Shown: piece by piece, positions 36,001 to 44,456 of the stretch
Numbering within the stretch: position 1 is the first letter of the stretch
How the letters are laid out: each line of letters opens with the position of its first letter
Notes under the pieces: generated by a model
Seen by the model: the letters and a program-made list of their open reading frames with translations, nothing else
What the model was told of the DNA's origin: nothing
Database searches by the model: none
Source of the DNA: Shinella sp. PSBB067
GTDB lineage: Bacteria; Pseudomonadota; Alphaproteobacteria; Rhizobiales; Rhizobiaceae
Direction: 5' to 3'
Length of the DNA: 64,000 nt
Assembly: GCF_016839145.1 (NCBI RefSeq)
Contig: NZ_CP069303.1
Span: 2,232,001-2,296,000, forward strand
Position numbers and translations under genes: made by a program

Positions 36001-36709
36001 TCACCGATTCGTAGAGCGGCAGGTCGTAGCAGGCGAGCCGGGCGGCGACCCAGGGCGCACGCTCGGCTGCCGGCAGGCACCCGACCTCCAGGTCGTGCAG
36101 GGCCTCGGTGATCGTGGCGAGGCTGACGGGACCGTCCGCGAGATCGCCGACGAGCACCCGGTAGAAATCCCACATGTTGGGATTGGCATAGCACAGCCGG
36201 TTGTCCGCACCGAAAACGGCAACCCCCGCCCCCATCGCGTCGAGCGCGTCTTCGACATGCTCGGCCGCACGCGTCCTGCCGGGCTCGGCCTCCGCGCCCG
36301 CCGCCCTCTGGAGGGTATCGGCATTCGCATTGGCGGCCAGACGGACCGCCGCCGCATCGACGCAAGGCGTGAAGAAGCCGACGAGGATGGAAAGCGTCGA
36401 GGAGATCCGCTCGCGCTTCAACGATATTTCGAAACTGCCGCCGAAGGGATGCAGGTAACGGGCGCGCTCGGGATGGCCGAAGATCAGGCAGCGCCGTTCC
36501 GGATCATCCCGGTCGCTGTGGCCGGGCGCCTCGCCGACCTCGTCGCTGCGCAGGCCGATCATCTCCGCCGGGGCATGGCCGAACAACAGCGCATAGGCAT
36601 CGTTCACCGCCAGATAGCGCAATTCGCTGCTCTTGACGTAGGCCGGATGCGGGTGTTCGCGAACGCGCGCAAAGGCCGCCACCAGCAATTCGTCCTGAGA
36701 TTCAGCCAC
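33065..36709 (-). CDS. Multi-PAS hybrid sensor histidine kinase with two receiver domains
   Basis: A 1214-residue soluble kinase; no membrane span is seen. About five PAS-like modules fill the first 650 residues (for example AYVKSSELRYLAVNDAYALL, FMRDEDQRMIFANRAYVEM, VVVEEDDTIELVNGAFEELW). The HisKA phosphoacceptor is H692 in NMSHEIRTPMNG, followed by a HATPase domain with NLVGNAVKF and DTGAGIPPEKM. The first receiver-like domain (ARILVVDAHALSRKAAHD, ILLDYEPERSP) is diverged. The second is canonical with D1132 in LMDISMPVMDG and a late Lys in YLTKPI. There is no HPt domain. The start is GTG 36709 with GGGGAG upstream. Several PAS modules suggest redox, light or metabolite sensing; no partner regulator is adjacent. 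Confidence 0.88.
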   Translation of the reverse strand: MAESQDELLVAAFARVREHPHPAYVKSSELRYLAVNDAYALLFGHAPAEMIGLRSDEVGEAPGHSDRDDPERRCLIFGHPERARYLHPFGGSFEISLKRERISSTLSILVGFFTPCVDAAAVRLAANANADTLQRAAGAEAEPGRTRAAEHVEDALDAMGAGVAVFGADNRLCYANPNMWDFYRVLVGDLADGPVSLATITEALHDLEVGCLPAAERAPWVAARLACYDLPLYESVTRMAGDWSRLVTQRRPDGVLVVLRLDVTALKESEGRLKQHSQEISLYRALLDELPVASFMRDEDQRMIFANRAYVEMTGRPPEDLLGVTTRHMYPEQGEEFHQQNQLVLDTGELFESEIDYIRADGSVLPTISRLYRVTTLDDKRYLIGSLTDTTVLKKREDQLIEAQRQGEAARSDLESIVESLPVGIVVVEEDDTIELVNGAFEELWGGTLLPMKGRPIVELLRFQEAQGGICWDGSPNPGGHAGYLAGIRAGETPVREVTYTTGRTVIEAGCAISGGRCLLTYIDITERREREREVLETRTALEEVGSLLKDAVSSMSQGLLIIEDDAVVLSNEALSTMIAMPRELLRPGTPIKHVLQSCIDRGISGYLGERPVAADEFGAILFTGLPASLTVFSGYSRWLRLDVTPTRRGRSVLVFSDITDLKSREDELRRLVTRAETADKAKSEFLANMSHEIRTPMNGVLGMAELLAKSNLDTRQKTFIDIMVKSGNALLTIINDILDFSKIDAGQMILRDVAFNPVEAIEDVATLLSAKAAEKDIELVVRGAAGMPASVMGDAGRFRQIVTNLVGNAVKFTDRGHVLIDLSSRTAGDGVEIVIRVEDTGAGIPPEKMDSIFEKFSQVDASSTRRHEGTGLGLAITEGLTRLFGGTLEAESEVGKGSVFTVRLPMALAAAALPARIAPAKAAGARILVVDAHALSRKAAHDMLLDWGYDATAVGSEAEALAVLAAAADMKVCVDAILLDYEPERSPAFVLSLRESASIAGISVIVLASMNLSAEDPLLSSHDVQAHLMKPVRADLLRETVCEVLRVARGGAPSCAPAAKEDNVLPLRPQAAAPAEDVGSLDVLVAEDNEVNTILFTQMLMASGLRFQIVENGEAAVEAFRTRRPGMILMDISMPVMDGLQASRKIRELESGTGRRVPIVAVTAHVLDGDREECLASGMDDYLTKPISAEKLEEKIDRWLKRAPASASKGKLH

Positions 36710-36924
36710 GCCAGGCGCTCCCCAAAGCGGCAAGGAAGGAGGGATTCATACCCCTCGGGGAGTATCATCAATCCTTGAACGGATGGTTAACACTTCGTTG
36801 CCGGAACTGAAGGTGCCCGGCGCTTATCCGGTGAGGGCGCTTGCCTGTCGCAAATGACGGGACATGGCGCCCCGGGATATGCGACAAGGACGCGAAGGCA
36901 AACCAGACCAGGGCTGCGCTGCAT

Positions 36925-38517
36925 ATGGGTGACGTGATCAAGCTCGAAAATCGCCAATCGACCGGCGCCGCGGGCGAAACGCCCGTCGAAAGGCGGCGGC
37001 ACAGCGGGCGCGCCGCCGAGCATGGTCCCCGCGCAACGGCGACCTCGAAATACCTCAACCTCGTCAACGCCACCGCAAGGTCCGCCGTGCTGTCGGAGGA
37101 TGCCTTGGAAGCCGTGCACCAGGCCTCCCTGACGATCCTCGAGGAAATCGGCATGGACATCATCCTTCCGGAGGCGCGCGACCGCATGAAGGCGGCCGGG
37201 GCGGAGGTGACGCCGGGCACCGACCGCGTGCGCTTCGACCGCGGCCTCATCATGGAGATGCTCGCCTCGGTCCCCCCGCGCTTCACCATGCACGCCCGCA
37301 GCCCCGTGCGGAACGTGGAGATCGGCGGCGACAACCTCGTCTTCGCCCAGGTCGCCTCGGCCCCCTTCGTCGCGGACCGCGACGGCGGGCGCCGGGCCGG
37401 CAACCGGGCGGATTTCCGCAAGCTCGTCAAGCTCGCCCAGTGCTACGACATCGTCCACACGACGGGCGGCTACCCGGTCGAGCCGGTCGACATCCCCGCC
37501 CCGGTGCGCCATCTCGACTGCCTGTCCGACCTCGTGAAGCTGACGGACAAGGTTTTCCACGCCTATTCGCTCGGCCGCCAGCGCAACCGCGACGGCATCG
37601 AGATCGCCCGCATCGGCCGCGGCATCTCGATGGAGCAGATGGAGCGCGAGCCCTCGCTCTTCACCATCATCAACACCTCCTCGCCGCTGCGCCTCGACGC
37701 GCCGATGCTCCAGGGCATCATCGAGATGTCCGCACGGGGCCAGGCCGTGGTGGTGACGCCCTTCACGCTGGCCGGCGCCATGGCGCCCGTAACGATCGCC
37801 GGCGCACTGGTGCAGCAGAATGCCGAGGCGCTGGCGGGCATCGCCTTCACGCAGATGGTGCGCAGGGGCGCGCCGGTCATGTATGGCGGCTTCACCTCCA
37901 ATATCGACATGAAGACGGGCGCACCCGCCTTCGGCACGCCGGAATACATGAAGGCCGTCGTCGCCGGCGGCCAGCTCGCCCGCAAGTACGACATCCCCTA
38001 CCGGACTTCCAACACCAACGCCTCCAACACGCTGGACGCACAGGCCGCCTACGAATCCGCCTTCTCCCTCTGGGCGCTGACCCAGGGTGGCGGCAATTTC
38101 ATCATGCATTCGGCCGGCTGGACGGAGGGCGGGCTGACGGCTTCCTTCGAGAAATTCATCCTCGACGTCGACATGCTGCAGATGGTGGCGGAATACCTCG
38201 CGCCGCTCGACGTGAGCGCGGACGCCCTCGGCCTGGAAGCGATGCGCGACGTCGGCCCCGGCGGCCACTTCTTCGGCACGCCGCACACGCTGGCGCGCTA
38301 CGAGACGGCCTTCTATTCACCGATCCTCTCCGACTGGCGCAACTTCGAGGCATGGACCGAAGCCGGCCGGCCGACGACCTACGACCACGCCAGCCGGATC
38401 TTCAAGGAAAAGCTCAACGCCTACGAAAGGCCGCCGCTCGACCCTGCGGTCGAGGACGAACTGGACGCGTTCGTCGCAAGACGCAAGGAAGAGGGCGGCG
38501 CTCCGGCACACCTTTAG
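36925..38517 (+). CDS. MttB-family (non-pyrrolysine) trimethylamine/betaine methyltransferase
   Basis: A 530-residue TIM-barrel protein of the MttB superfamily. No in-frame TAG occurs, so it belongs to the non-pyrrolysine group, whose known members demethylate glycine betaine, proline betaine or carnitine by transferring a methyl to a corrinoid protein. Blocks seen: ILEEIGMDIILPEARDRM, VTPGTDRVRFDRGL, TTGGYPVEPVDIP, VVVTPFTLAGAMAPVTIAGALV, PVMYGGFTSNIDMKTGAPAFGTPEY and FGTPHTLARYETAFY. No corrinoid protein or methylcobalamin:THF methyltransferase gene adjoins it. ATG 36925 is used; the frame is open to 36841. It ends 4 bp from the convergent gene. Confidence 0.83.
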   Translation: MGDVIKLENRQSTGAAGETPVERRRHSGRAAEHGPRATATSKYLNLVNATARSAVLSEDALEAVHQASLTILEEIGMDIILPEARDRMKAAGAEVTPGTDRVRFDRGLIMEMLASVPPRFTMHARSPVRNVEIGGDNLVFAQVASAPFVADRDGGRRAGNRADFRKLVKLAQCYDIVHTTGGYPVEPVDIPAPVRHLDCLSDLVKLTDKVFHAYSLGRQRNRDGIEIARIGRGISMEQMEREPSLFTIINTSSPLRLDAPMLQGIIEMSARGQAVVVTPFTLAGAMAPVTIAGALVQQNAEALAGIAFTQMVRRGAPVMYGGFTSNIDMKTGAPAFGTPEYMKAVVAGGQLARKYDIPYRTSNTNASNTLDAQAAYESAFSLWALTQGGGNFIMHSAGWTEGGLTASFEKFILDVDMLQMVAEYLAPLDVSADALGLEAMRDVGPGGHFFGTPHTLARYETAFYSPILSDWRNFEAWTEAGRPTTYDHASRIFKEKLNAYERPPLDPAVEDELDAFVARRKEEGGAPAHL

Positions 38518-38521
38518 AAGA

Positions 38522-38974
38522 TCAGGCGTCGAACATGATCGACCGGACGGAGGAGATCAGCTTCTCCGTCGGCAGGTTGGAGAAGTTCTTGTCGATCTCG
38601 GCCGTGGTCAGCGTACGGGCCTTGTCCGACAGCTTGCTGCGCAGGTCGCCCAGCGTCTGCGGGGCGGCGCACACGACGAGCCGGTCGAACGCGCCCTCGG
38701 CGGCATAGTCATCGATCCGGCTGGCGACCTCGGCGGTGAATTTCTGCTGCTCCTCGCGCACCGGATCGCTCGAATATTCCATGGCGGAGCGGCCGGGACC
38801 GACCGAGGAATGGCTGCGGCCGGGCTTGTCGGCCATGATGTCCTGCGCCTTCTTCGGCTCCCAGCGAAAGACCTCCTGCTCCGGGTTCTGCTGGCCATCC
38901 TTCAACAGGTTCACTCCCTTGAGCAGGCGGGCCTGATTTCCGTCGGCGGCGAGAATCCAAGTCGTAGCGGTCAT
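38522..38974 (-). CDS. Host attachment family protein
   Basis: A 150-residue protein of the Host_attach family, first linked to plant attachment in Agrobacterium. It opens TTWILAADGNQARLLKGVN, the common start of the family, and carries FDRLVVCAAPQTLGDLRSKLSD near residue 95, which is also the core of the Rossmann-like eRF1-related fold proposed for these proteins. The C-terminal TAEIDKNFSNLPTEKL is typical. The molecular role is unresolved; RNA or ribosome association has been suggested from the fold. It is monocistronic and convergent with the mttB-like gene. Confidence 0.82.
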   Translation of the reverse strand: MTATTWILAADGNQARLLKGVNLLKDGQQNPEQEVFRWEPKKAQDIMADKPGRSHSSVGPGRSAMEYSSDPVREEQQKFTAEVASRIDDYAAEGAFDRLVVCAAPQTLGDLRSKLSDKARTLTTAEIDKNFSNLPTEKLISSVRSIMFDA

Positions 38975-39400
38975 TTTTCACTCCCGTGGCGAGGTTCATC
39001 GGAACGCAGATCCTTCTGCGTCGGCGAGCATCCAACAGGATTGTGGCAGGATGCGTGCTGACCCAACGCAACGCGCAGGCGCATGTTCCGGCAGGGTCGC
39101 GGCGAGGCCATCCTTTCGCGCGCTACGAAACTAGCACTTGACTTTTCGGCGCAAAACAACGACATGAGCCGAAGCGTCGCCCTTCGGCCGCCGCGTGAGC
39201 GAGCCTGCGATTTCCCGACCTTGGGATGCTAAGAAGGACAAGCGCAAGAGAACGATCCGCCTCGATTGCGGAAGACTGCGCTGACGATAGCCAACCAACC
39301 CACAAGTTCCCAATTCACGCGGGGTTCTTGACGCCAGACGAAACCGGAAGCGCATGGTGCGTTCCGGGCAATCGCGTTTGGCGCCCCGAAAGGTATTCAC
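38975..39400. other. Long non-coding leader before the RhlE-type helicase gene
   Basis: 426 bp without a believable gene. The open frame at 39226-39468 has no family resemblance and overlaps the helicase. The stretch probably contains the helicase promoter and a long 5' leader, plus the short promoter of the host-attachment gene on the other strand. A CTTGAC at about 39138 could be a -35 element, but no convincing -10 follows. No clear riboswitch was recognised. Confidence 0.45.
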
Positions 39401-40825
39401 TTGACCACTTTCCACGACCTCGGCCTCTCGAAGACCATCGTCGCCACGCTCTCCACCCTCGGCTTTGAAAAAGCGACCCCGATCCAGGAAAAGGCCATTC
39501 CGCTCGTCATGGAAGGCAGCGACCTCATCGGCCTCGCCCAGACCGGCACCGGCAAGACGGCCGCCTTCGGCCTGCCGATGATCGAAAAGCTCCTCCTGGA
39601 GGCCCGCCGCCCCGACCCGCGCAACATCCGCGCCCTCATCCTTGCCCCGACCCGCGAACTGGTGAACCAGATCGCCGACAACCTGCGCGATTTCGTCAAG
39701 AAGACGCCGCTGCGCGTCGTCACCGTCGTCGGCGGCGCCTCGATCAACAAGCAGTCGGAAATGCTGAACCGCGGCACCGACATCCTCGTCGCCACCCCAG
39801 GCCGCCTGCTCGACCTTATCGCCCGCAAGTCCGTGACGCTGACGCAGGCCCGCTACCTCGTGCTCGACGAGGCCGACCAGATGCTGGACCTCGGCTTCAT
39901 CCACGACCTGCGCAAGATTTCGAAGATGGTGCCGAAGAACCGCCAGACGCTGCTCTTCTCGGCCACCATGCCGAAGCTGATCGCCGAGCTTGCCGGCGAA
40001 TACCTCGTCAACCCGAAGAAGGTCGAGGTCACCCCGCCCGGCAAGGCTGCCGACAAGGTGGAGCAGTACGTGCACTTCGTGCCCGGCAAGGACCAGAAGA
40101 CGCAAATCCTCAAGCAGACGCTCACCGCCAATCCGGACGGCCTGTCGCTCGTCTTCTCTCGCACCAAGCACGGTGCGGAAAAGCTGATGAAGCACCTCGA
40201 CCAGGTCGGCTTCAAGGCCGCCTCCATCCACGGCAACAAGAGCCAGGGCCAGCGCGAGCGCGCCCTCAAGGCCTTCCGTGACGGCGAGATCCGCGTGCTG
40301 GTGGCCACCGACGTCGCCGCCCGCGGCATCGACATCCCGGGCGTCACCCACGTCTACAACTACGACCTGCCGGAAGTGCCGGACGCCTATGTCCACCGCA
40401 TCGGCCGCACGGCCCGCAACGGCCGCGACGGCATCGCCATCGCCTTCTGCGCACCGGACGAAGCGCATCTCCTGCGCGACATCGAGCGGCTGATGGGCAT
40501 CAAGATCGCCGTCGCGAGCGGCGAGGCCCCGGCCGAAAGCACGGCAGGCCCCGGCGGCAAGTCGCGCAAGGGCCGCAACGGCGGCGGCCAGCGCGCCGGC
40601 AACGGCCGCGCCGGCCAGCGTCCGCAGCGCCAGCCCTTCGGCGACGGTGCGCAGGCGGAAGCCGGCGCACCGGCAGGCGCCAAGCGCCCGCAGCACGCCC
40701 GTCCCGCCCAGAAGCAGGGCGAGCGCCAGAACCGCAACCACGGCGGCGGCAACGGCCAGCCCGGCCGCCCGCAGCACCGCGGCAAGCCGCGCCGCGCTGA
40801 AGGCCAGCGCCGCGAACAGGCGTGA
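39401..40825 (+). CDS. rhlE: DEAD-box ATP-dependent RNA helicase, RhlE-like
   Basis: A 474-residue DEAD-box protein. Motifs in order: Q motif (FEKATPIQEKAIP), I (AQTGTGKTAAFG), Ia (PTRELV), Ib (TPGRLLDL), II (VLDEADQMLDLGF), III (SATMPK), then IV-VI ending HRIGRTARNGRDGIA near residue 340. From about residue 380 a basic Gly/Arg/Gln-rich tail runs to the end and would bind RNA without sequence preference. The best start is TTG 39401 with AAAGG eight bases upstream; no in-frame ATG fits. Such helicases remodel rRNA and mRNA, often at low temperature. A strong terminator follows. Confidence 0.9.
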   Translation: MTTFHDLGLSKTIVATLSTLGFEKATPIQEKAIPLVMEGSDLIGLAQTGTGKTAAFGLPMIEKLLLEARRPDPRNIRALILAPTRELVNQIADNLRDFVKKTPLRVVTVVGGASINKQSEMLNRGTDILVATPGRLLDLIARKSVTLTQARYLVLDEADQMLDLGFIHDLRKISKMVPKNRQTLLFSATMPKLIAELAGEYLVNPKKVEVTPPGKAADKVEQYVHFVPGKDQKTQILKQTLTANPDGLSLVFSRTKHGAEKLMKHLDQVGFKAASIHGNKSQGQRERALKAFRDGEIRVLVATDVAARGIDIPGVTHVYNYDLPEVPDAYVHRIGRTARNGRDGIAIAFCAPDEAHLLRDIERLMGIKIAVASGEAPAESTAGPGGKSRKGRNGGGQRAGNGRAGQRPQRQPFGDGAQAEAGAPAGAKRPQHARPAQKQGERQNRNHGGGNGQPGRPQHRGKPRRAEGQRREQA

Positions 40826-40851
40826 GCCGGTCGGTCGGTCATGAATTGAGA

Positions 40852-40879
40852 AACGGCGGGCCTCGGCCCGCCGTTTTCG
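40852..40879 (+). terminator. Strong intrinsic terminator of the helicase gene
   Basis: AACGGCGGGCC (40852-40862) pairs perfectly with GGCCCGCCGTT (40865-40875) and runs into TTCGTTT. The stem is flanked by A on its left side, so it may also stop the convergent EamA gene. Confidence 0.88.
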
Positions 40880-40892
40880 TTTGTGGAGCGCC

Positions 40893-41777
40893 TCACTTCC
40901 CCGGCGCCGGGTCCTTGCGGTTCGTGAGATAGACGCCGACCGCCACGATGACGGTTCCGAGGATCATCGGGACCGTCAGTTCCTCGCCGAAGATGGCGGC
41001 GGCCTGCAGGGCGGCGATGGGCGGGACAAGGTAGATGAGCGAGGCGGCGCGCGAGACCTGGCCGCGGCGCAGCAGATAGAGCAGCAGCAGGATCGCCCCC
41101 ATCGAGATGCCGAGCACCGACCAGGCGAGCAGCGCGACGAAGGCGAAGCCGAAATCGACATGCAGGCTTTCGAGCGCGAGCGCGAAGGGGACGGTGACGA
41201 TCAGCGCGCCGACATATTGCAGCGTCGCGATGGCGCGGATGTCGCCGGTATGCAGGTGCTGCTTCTGGTAGATGGTGCCGTAGGTGACGGCCGCCATGCC
41301 GAACATGTTGACGACGATGGCGAAGGCCGGGATTTCCGCCGAACCGTGGCCGAAGAATTTCGGCAGGACGGCGAGAAGCACGCCGAGGAAACCCAGACAG
41401 AGCCCGAGCTTCTGCGTCGTGCCCAGCCGCTCGCCGATGAAGAACGGCGCCGCCAGCGCCGTCATCAGGGGCTGGAGGGCGGCGATGATGGACGAGAGCG
41501 CCGCGGGAACCCCCTCGCCGATCGCCCACCAGACCGCGCCGAGATAGATGCCGTGCAGGAAGGCGCCGGAGACGACGGCATGCAGGACCGTGCGCGGATC
41601 GCGCGGCCAGGACACGCGGGACGCCACGCAAAGGCCGCCGAATAGCAGCGCGGCGACGACGTAGCGGATGCTGAGGAAGGTCAGCGGCTCGGAGACGATG
41701 GCGCCGAACTTGGCGACGACCCAGCCGGTGGACCAGAGCAGGACGAAGATGACCGGGGCGAGGCGATCGAGGGACAT
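40893..41777 (-). CDS. EamA-family (DMT superfamily) transporter
   Basis: A 294-residue protein with ten predicted membrane spans in two EamA repeats. The first repeat starts VIFVLLWSTGWVVAKFGAIVSEPLTFLSIRY; the second centres on AVTYGTIYQKQHL and AWSVLGISMGAILLLLYLLRRGQVSRAASLIYLVPP. Relatives export amino acids or other metabolites. Start ATG 41777 is the first Met before span 1; the longer frame up to 41993 reads non-coding leader. It is alone on its strand and shares a 308-bp gap with the divergent ATP-grasp operon. Confidence 0.82.
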   Translation of the reverse strand: MSLDRLAPVIFVLLWSTGWVVAKFGAIVSEPLTFLSIRYVVAALLFGGLCVASRVSWPRDPRTVLHAVVSGAFLHGIYLGAVWWAIGEGVPAALSSIIAALQPLMTALAAPFFIGERLGTTQKLGLCLGFLGVLLAVLPKFFGHGSAEIPAFAIVVNMFGMAAVTYGTIYQKQHLHTGDIRAIATLQYVGALIVTVPFALALESLHVDFGFAFVALLAWSVLGISMGAILLLLYLLRRGQVSRAASLIYLVPPIAALQAAAIFGEELTVPMILGTVIVAVGVYLTNRKDPAPGK

Positions 41778-42085
41778 GGTGTTTCCGCGGATGGGACAAT
41801 CGATGCGCGAGCGATAGGCATCGCGCCGGTGATGGTCAAAGGAATTTCCTTGATGCTTAGGTTCAGGCAAAGGCAGGGCGAACAGTCTTTCGGCACCTGC
41901 CCATGTTTTCGGCAACCCCAATCGGGTGGGGCGCGACCTGCGGGGACATTTCCGGCAAGAACCGTCGCGATGGCCGGTTCTGGATGCTTCCAAAGCGGTG
42001 TGAGAATTCTTGACCTCTAATTGAGCATGGTTCTTGCATTGCCGGGGATGTTGTACTCAAATGACGAAAAATGGGGAACACGCCT
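41778..42085. other. Divergent intergenic region between the EamA gene and the ATP-grasp operon
   Basis: 308 bp with no gene. It should carry both promoters. TTCTTGACCTCTAATTGAG near 42007-42025 offers a -35-like TTGACC for the ATP-grasp operon, but a good -10 is not clear. No repeat element or riboswitch was recognised. Confidence 0.45.
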
Positions 42086-43495
42086 TTGGCATTTGATGAA
42101 ATGATGAACGCGGACTCCGGTGCGCGGCAGCCATATCAGAACTACCATGAATGGTACGCAGCACAGGATCGGGCCCGCCTGATCGCCAAATCGAGGGACG
42201 CCGAGAACCTCTTTCGAAAAACCGGCATCACCTTCGCGGTCTACGGACACGCGGACAGCTCCGAAAAGCTCATCCCCTTCGACATCATTCCCCGCATCAT
42301 CTCCGGCCGCGAATGGCGCAAGCTCGCCCAGGGCATCGAGCAGCGGGTCATCGCCCTCAACGCCTTCCTCGACGACATCTACCACAAGCAGGAGATCATC
42401 AAGGCGGGCCGCATCCCGCGCGAGCTGATCGAGCGCAACGAGGCGTTCCTGCCGCAGATGATCGGCTTCAAGCCGCCGGGCGGCGTCTATACCCACATCG
42501 TCGGCACCGACATCGTGCGCACGGGCGAAGACCAGTTCTACGTGCTGGAGGACAATGCCCGCACCCCCTCCGGCGTCAGCTACATGCTGGAAAACCGCGA
42601 AACCATGATGCAGATGTTCCCCGAGCTGTTCCACCTCAACAAGGTGCGCCCGGTCGAGGACTACCCGAAGCTCCTGCGCCAGAGCCTTTCCTCGCTCGCC
42701 CCGCCCGGCTGTTCGGGCAAGCCGCGCGTGGCGGTGCTGACGCCCGGCATCTTCAACTCCGCCTATTACGAGCACGCCTTCCTCGCCGACATGATGGGCG
42801 TGGAACTGGTGGAAGGCTCGGACCTGCGCGTCGTCGACGGCAAGGTGAAGATGCGCACGACCCGCGGCTACGAGGCCATCGACGTCATCTATCGCCGTGT
42901 CGACGACGACTTCCTCGACCCCCTCACCTTCCGGCCGGATTCGGCCCTCGGCATTCCCGGCATCATGGATGTCTACAGGGCCGGCAACGTCACCATCGCC
43001 AATGCGCCGGGCACCGGCATTTCCGACGACAAGGCGATCTATTCCTACATGCCGGAGATCGTCGAGTTCTATACGGGCCGCAAGGCGCTTCTGGAAAACG
43101 TGCCGACCTGGCGCTGCTCGGAAGCGGACAGCCTGAAATACGTGCTCGAACATCTGGAGGAACTGGTCGTCAAGGAAGTGCACGGCTCGGGCGGCTACGG
43201 CATGCTGGTCGGCCCGACCGCCTCGAAGAAGGAATGCGCGGCCTTCGCCGAAAAGCTGAAGGCCCGGCCGGCGAACTACATCGCCCAGCCGACGCTCTCG
43301 CTCTCCACGGTCCCGATCCTCGTCAACAAGGGCATCGCGCCCCGGCATGTCGACCTCAGGCCCTATGTGCTGGTTTCCGACAAGGTGCAGATCATTCCCG
43401 GCGGGCTGACCCGCGTGGCGCTGAAGGAAGGCTCACTGGTGGTCAATTCCAGCCAGGGCGGCGGCACGAAGGACACCTGGGTTCTGGAGGACTGA
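42086..43495 (+). CDS. Circularly permuted ATP-grasp protein (type 2 family)
   Basis: 469 residues from a TTG start. Family blocks: PFDIIPRIISGREWRKLAQGIEQR near residue 65, FLDDIYHKQEII, DIVRTGEDQFYVLEDNARTPSGVSYMLENRE near 155, EVHGSGGYGMLVGP near 375 and the C-terminal HVDLRPYVLVSDKVQIIPGGLTRVAL. These proteins are predicted amide- or peptide-bond-forming ligases related to glutathionylspermidine synthase. TTG 42086 with GGGGA eight bases upstream gives an MAFDEM start like relatives; the ATG at 42071 has no ribosome site. It is first of a tight three-gene operon (4-bp and 15-bp gaps). The product of the operon is unknown. Confidence 0.88.
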   Translation: MAFDEMMNADSGARQPYQNYHEWYAAQDRARLIAKSRDAENLFRKTGITFAVYGHADSSEKLIPFDIIPRIISGREWRKLAQGIEQRVIALNAFLDDIYHKQEIIKAGRIPRELIERNEAFLPQMIGFKPPGGVYTHIVGTDIVRTGEDQFYVLEDNARTPSGVSYMLENRETMMQMFPELFHLNKVRPVEDYPKLLRQSLSSLAPPGCSGKPRVAVLTPGIFNSAYYEHAFLADMMGVELVEGSDLRVVDGKVKMRTTRGYEAIDVIYRRVDDDFLDPLTFRPDSALGIPGIMDVYRAGNVTIANAPGTGISDDKAIYSYMPEIVEFYTGRKALLENVPTWRCSEADSLKYVLEHLEELVVKEVHGSGGYGMLVGPTASKKECAAFAEKLKARPANYIAQPTLSLSTVPILVNKGIAPRHVDLRPYVLVSDKVQIIPGGLTRVALKEGSLVVNSSQGGGTKDTWVLED

Positions 43496-43499
43496 GCCG

Positions 43500-44441
43500 A
43501 TGCTGGGAAGAACTGCAAACGGCCTCTACTGGATGTTCCGCTATATCGAGCGCGGCGAGAACATCGCCCGCCTCGTCGACGCGGGCCTGCGCATGGCGCT
43601 GACGCGCTCCGGCTCTTCCGACGAGGACTGGGACGGCGTCCTGCAAAGCGCCGGCGTGCGCGAGGATTTCGACAGCGTGCACGGTTCGCTGACGAGCGCC
43701 GACGCCATCGACTACCTCCTGCGCGACCGGTCCAACCCGTCGAGCGTCATGTCCTGCATCGAATCGGCGCGCAACAATGCCCGCATGGTCCGCACGGCGC
43801 TGACGCGCGAGACCTGGGAAGCGACGAACGAATGCTGGATCGAGTTCAAGGAGATGCTCGCCAGGCGCGTCCGCCCGGCCGAGATGCCGGAGGTGATCGA
43901 TGCGATCAAGCGGCGCACGGGCCTCATCCGCGGCGCCTTCCACGGCACGATGCTGCGCGACGACATCTACAACTTCTCACGCATCGGCACCTTCATCGAG
44001 CGGGCGGACAACACGGCGCGCATCCTCGACGTGAAATACTACGTGCTGCTGCCGGCGATCGCCAAGGTGGGCTCCTCGCTCGACAACAGGCAGTGGGAAT
44101 CGATCCTGCGCTCGGTCTCGGCGCACCGCTCCTATAGCTGGGTCTACGACGGCGACCATTCCGCGGCCAACATCGCCGACTTCCTGATCCTCAACGAGCG
44201 CATGCCGCGCTCGCTCGCCTACAGCTACGACAAGATCGTCAGCAATCTCGGCTATCTGGCAAAACTCTACGGCGAGACCCATGCCGCGCACGAGACCGCG
44301 TCCTCGACGCTGATGCTGCTGAGAAGCCGCAGCATGGACGACATCATGGAACAGGGGCTCCACGAGTTCATCGAGGAATTCATCGTGCACAACAATCGCC
44401 TCGGGGAGGAAATCTCCGAAGGCTACCGTTTCTATCGCTAG
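43500..44441 (+). CDS. Alpha-E domain protein
   Basis: A 313-residue, almost wholly helical protein of the alpha-E (DUF403) family. It opens MLGRTANGLYWMFRYIERGENIARLVD, the invariant start, with further conserved helices NARMVRTALTRETWEATNECW near residue 95, RRTGLIRGAFHGTMLRDDIYNFSRIGTFIERADNTARILDVKYY near 140, and RMPRSLAYSYDKI near 235. The family occurs almost only beside circularly permuted ATP-grasp genes and may act with them as an enzyme or scaffold. It starts 4 bp after the ATP-grasp stop and is followed 15 bp later by the transglutaminase gene. Confidence 0.9.
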   Translation: MLGRTANGLYWMFRYIERGENIARLVDAGLRMALTRSGSSDEDWDGVLQSAGVREDFDSVHGSLTSADAIDYLLRDRSNPSSVMSCIESARNNARMVRTALTRETWEATNECWIEFKEMLARRVRPAEMPEVIDAIKRRTGLIRGAFHGTMLRDDIYNFSRIGTFIERADNTARILDVKYYVLLPAIAKVGSSLDNRQWESILRSVSAHRSYSWVYDGDHSAANIADFLILNERMPRSLAYSYDKIVSNLGYLAKLYGETHAAHETASSTLMLLRSRSMDDIMEQGLHEFIEEFIVHNNRLGEEISEGYRFYR

Positions 44442-44456
44442 GGCCGGGGACGCGCG

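Noticed and set aside
39226..39468. An 80-codon open frame before the helicase
   Set aside because: It overlaps the helicase start in another frame and its composition is unlike the coding sequences here.
42071..42073. ATG 42071 as the start of the ATP-grasp protein
   Set aside because: It has no ribosome site; TTG 42086 has GGGGA at good spacing and gives the MAFDEM start of relatives.
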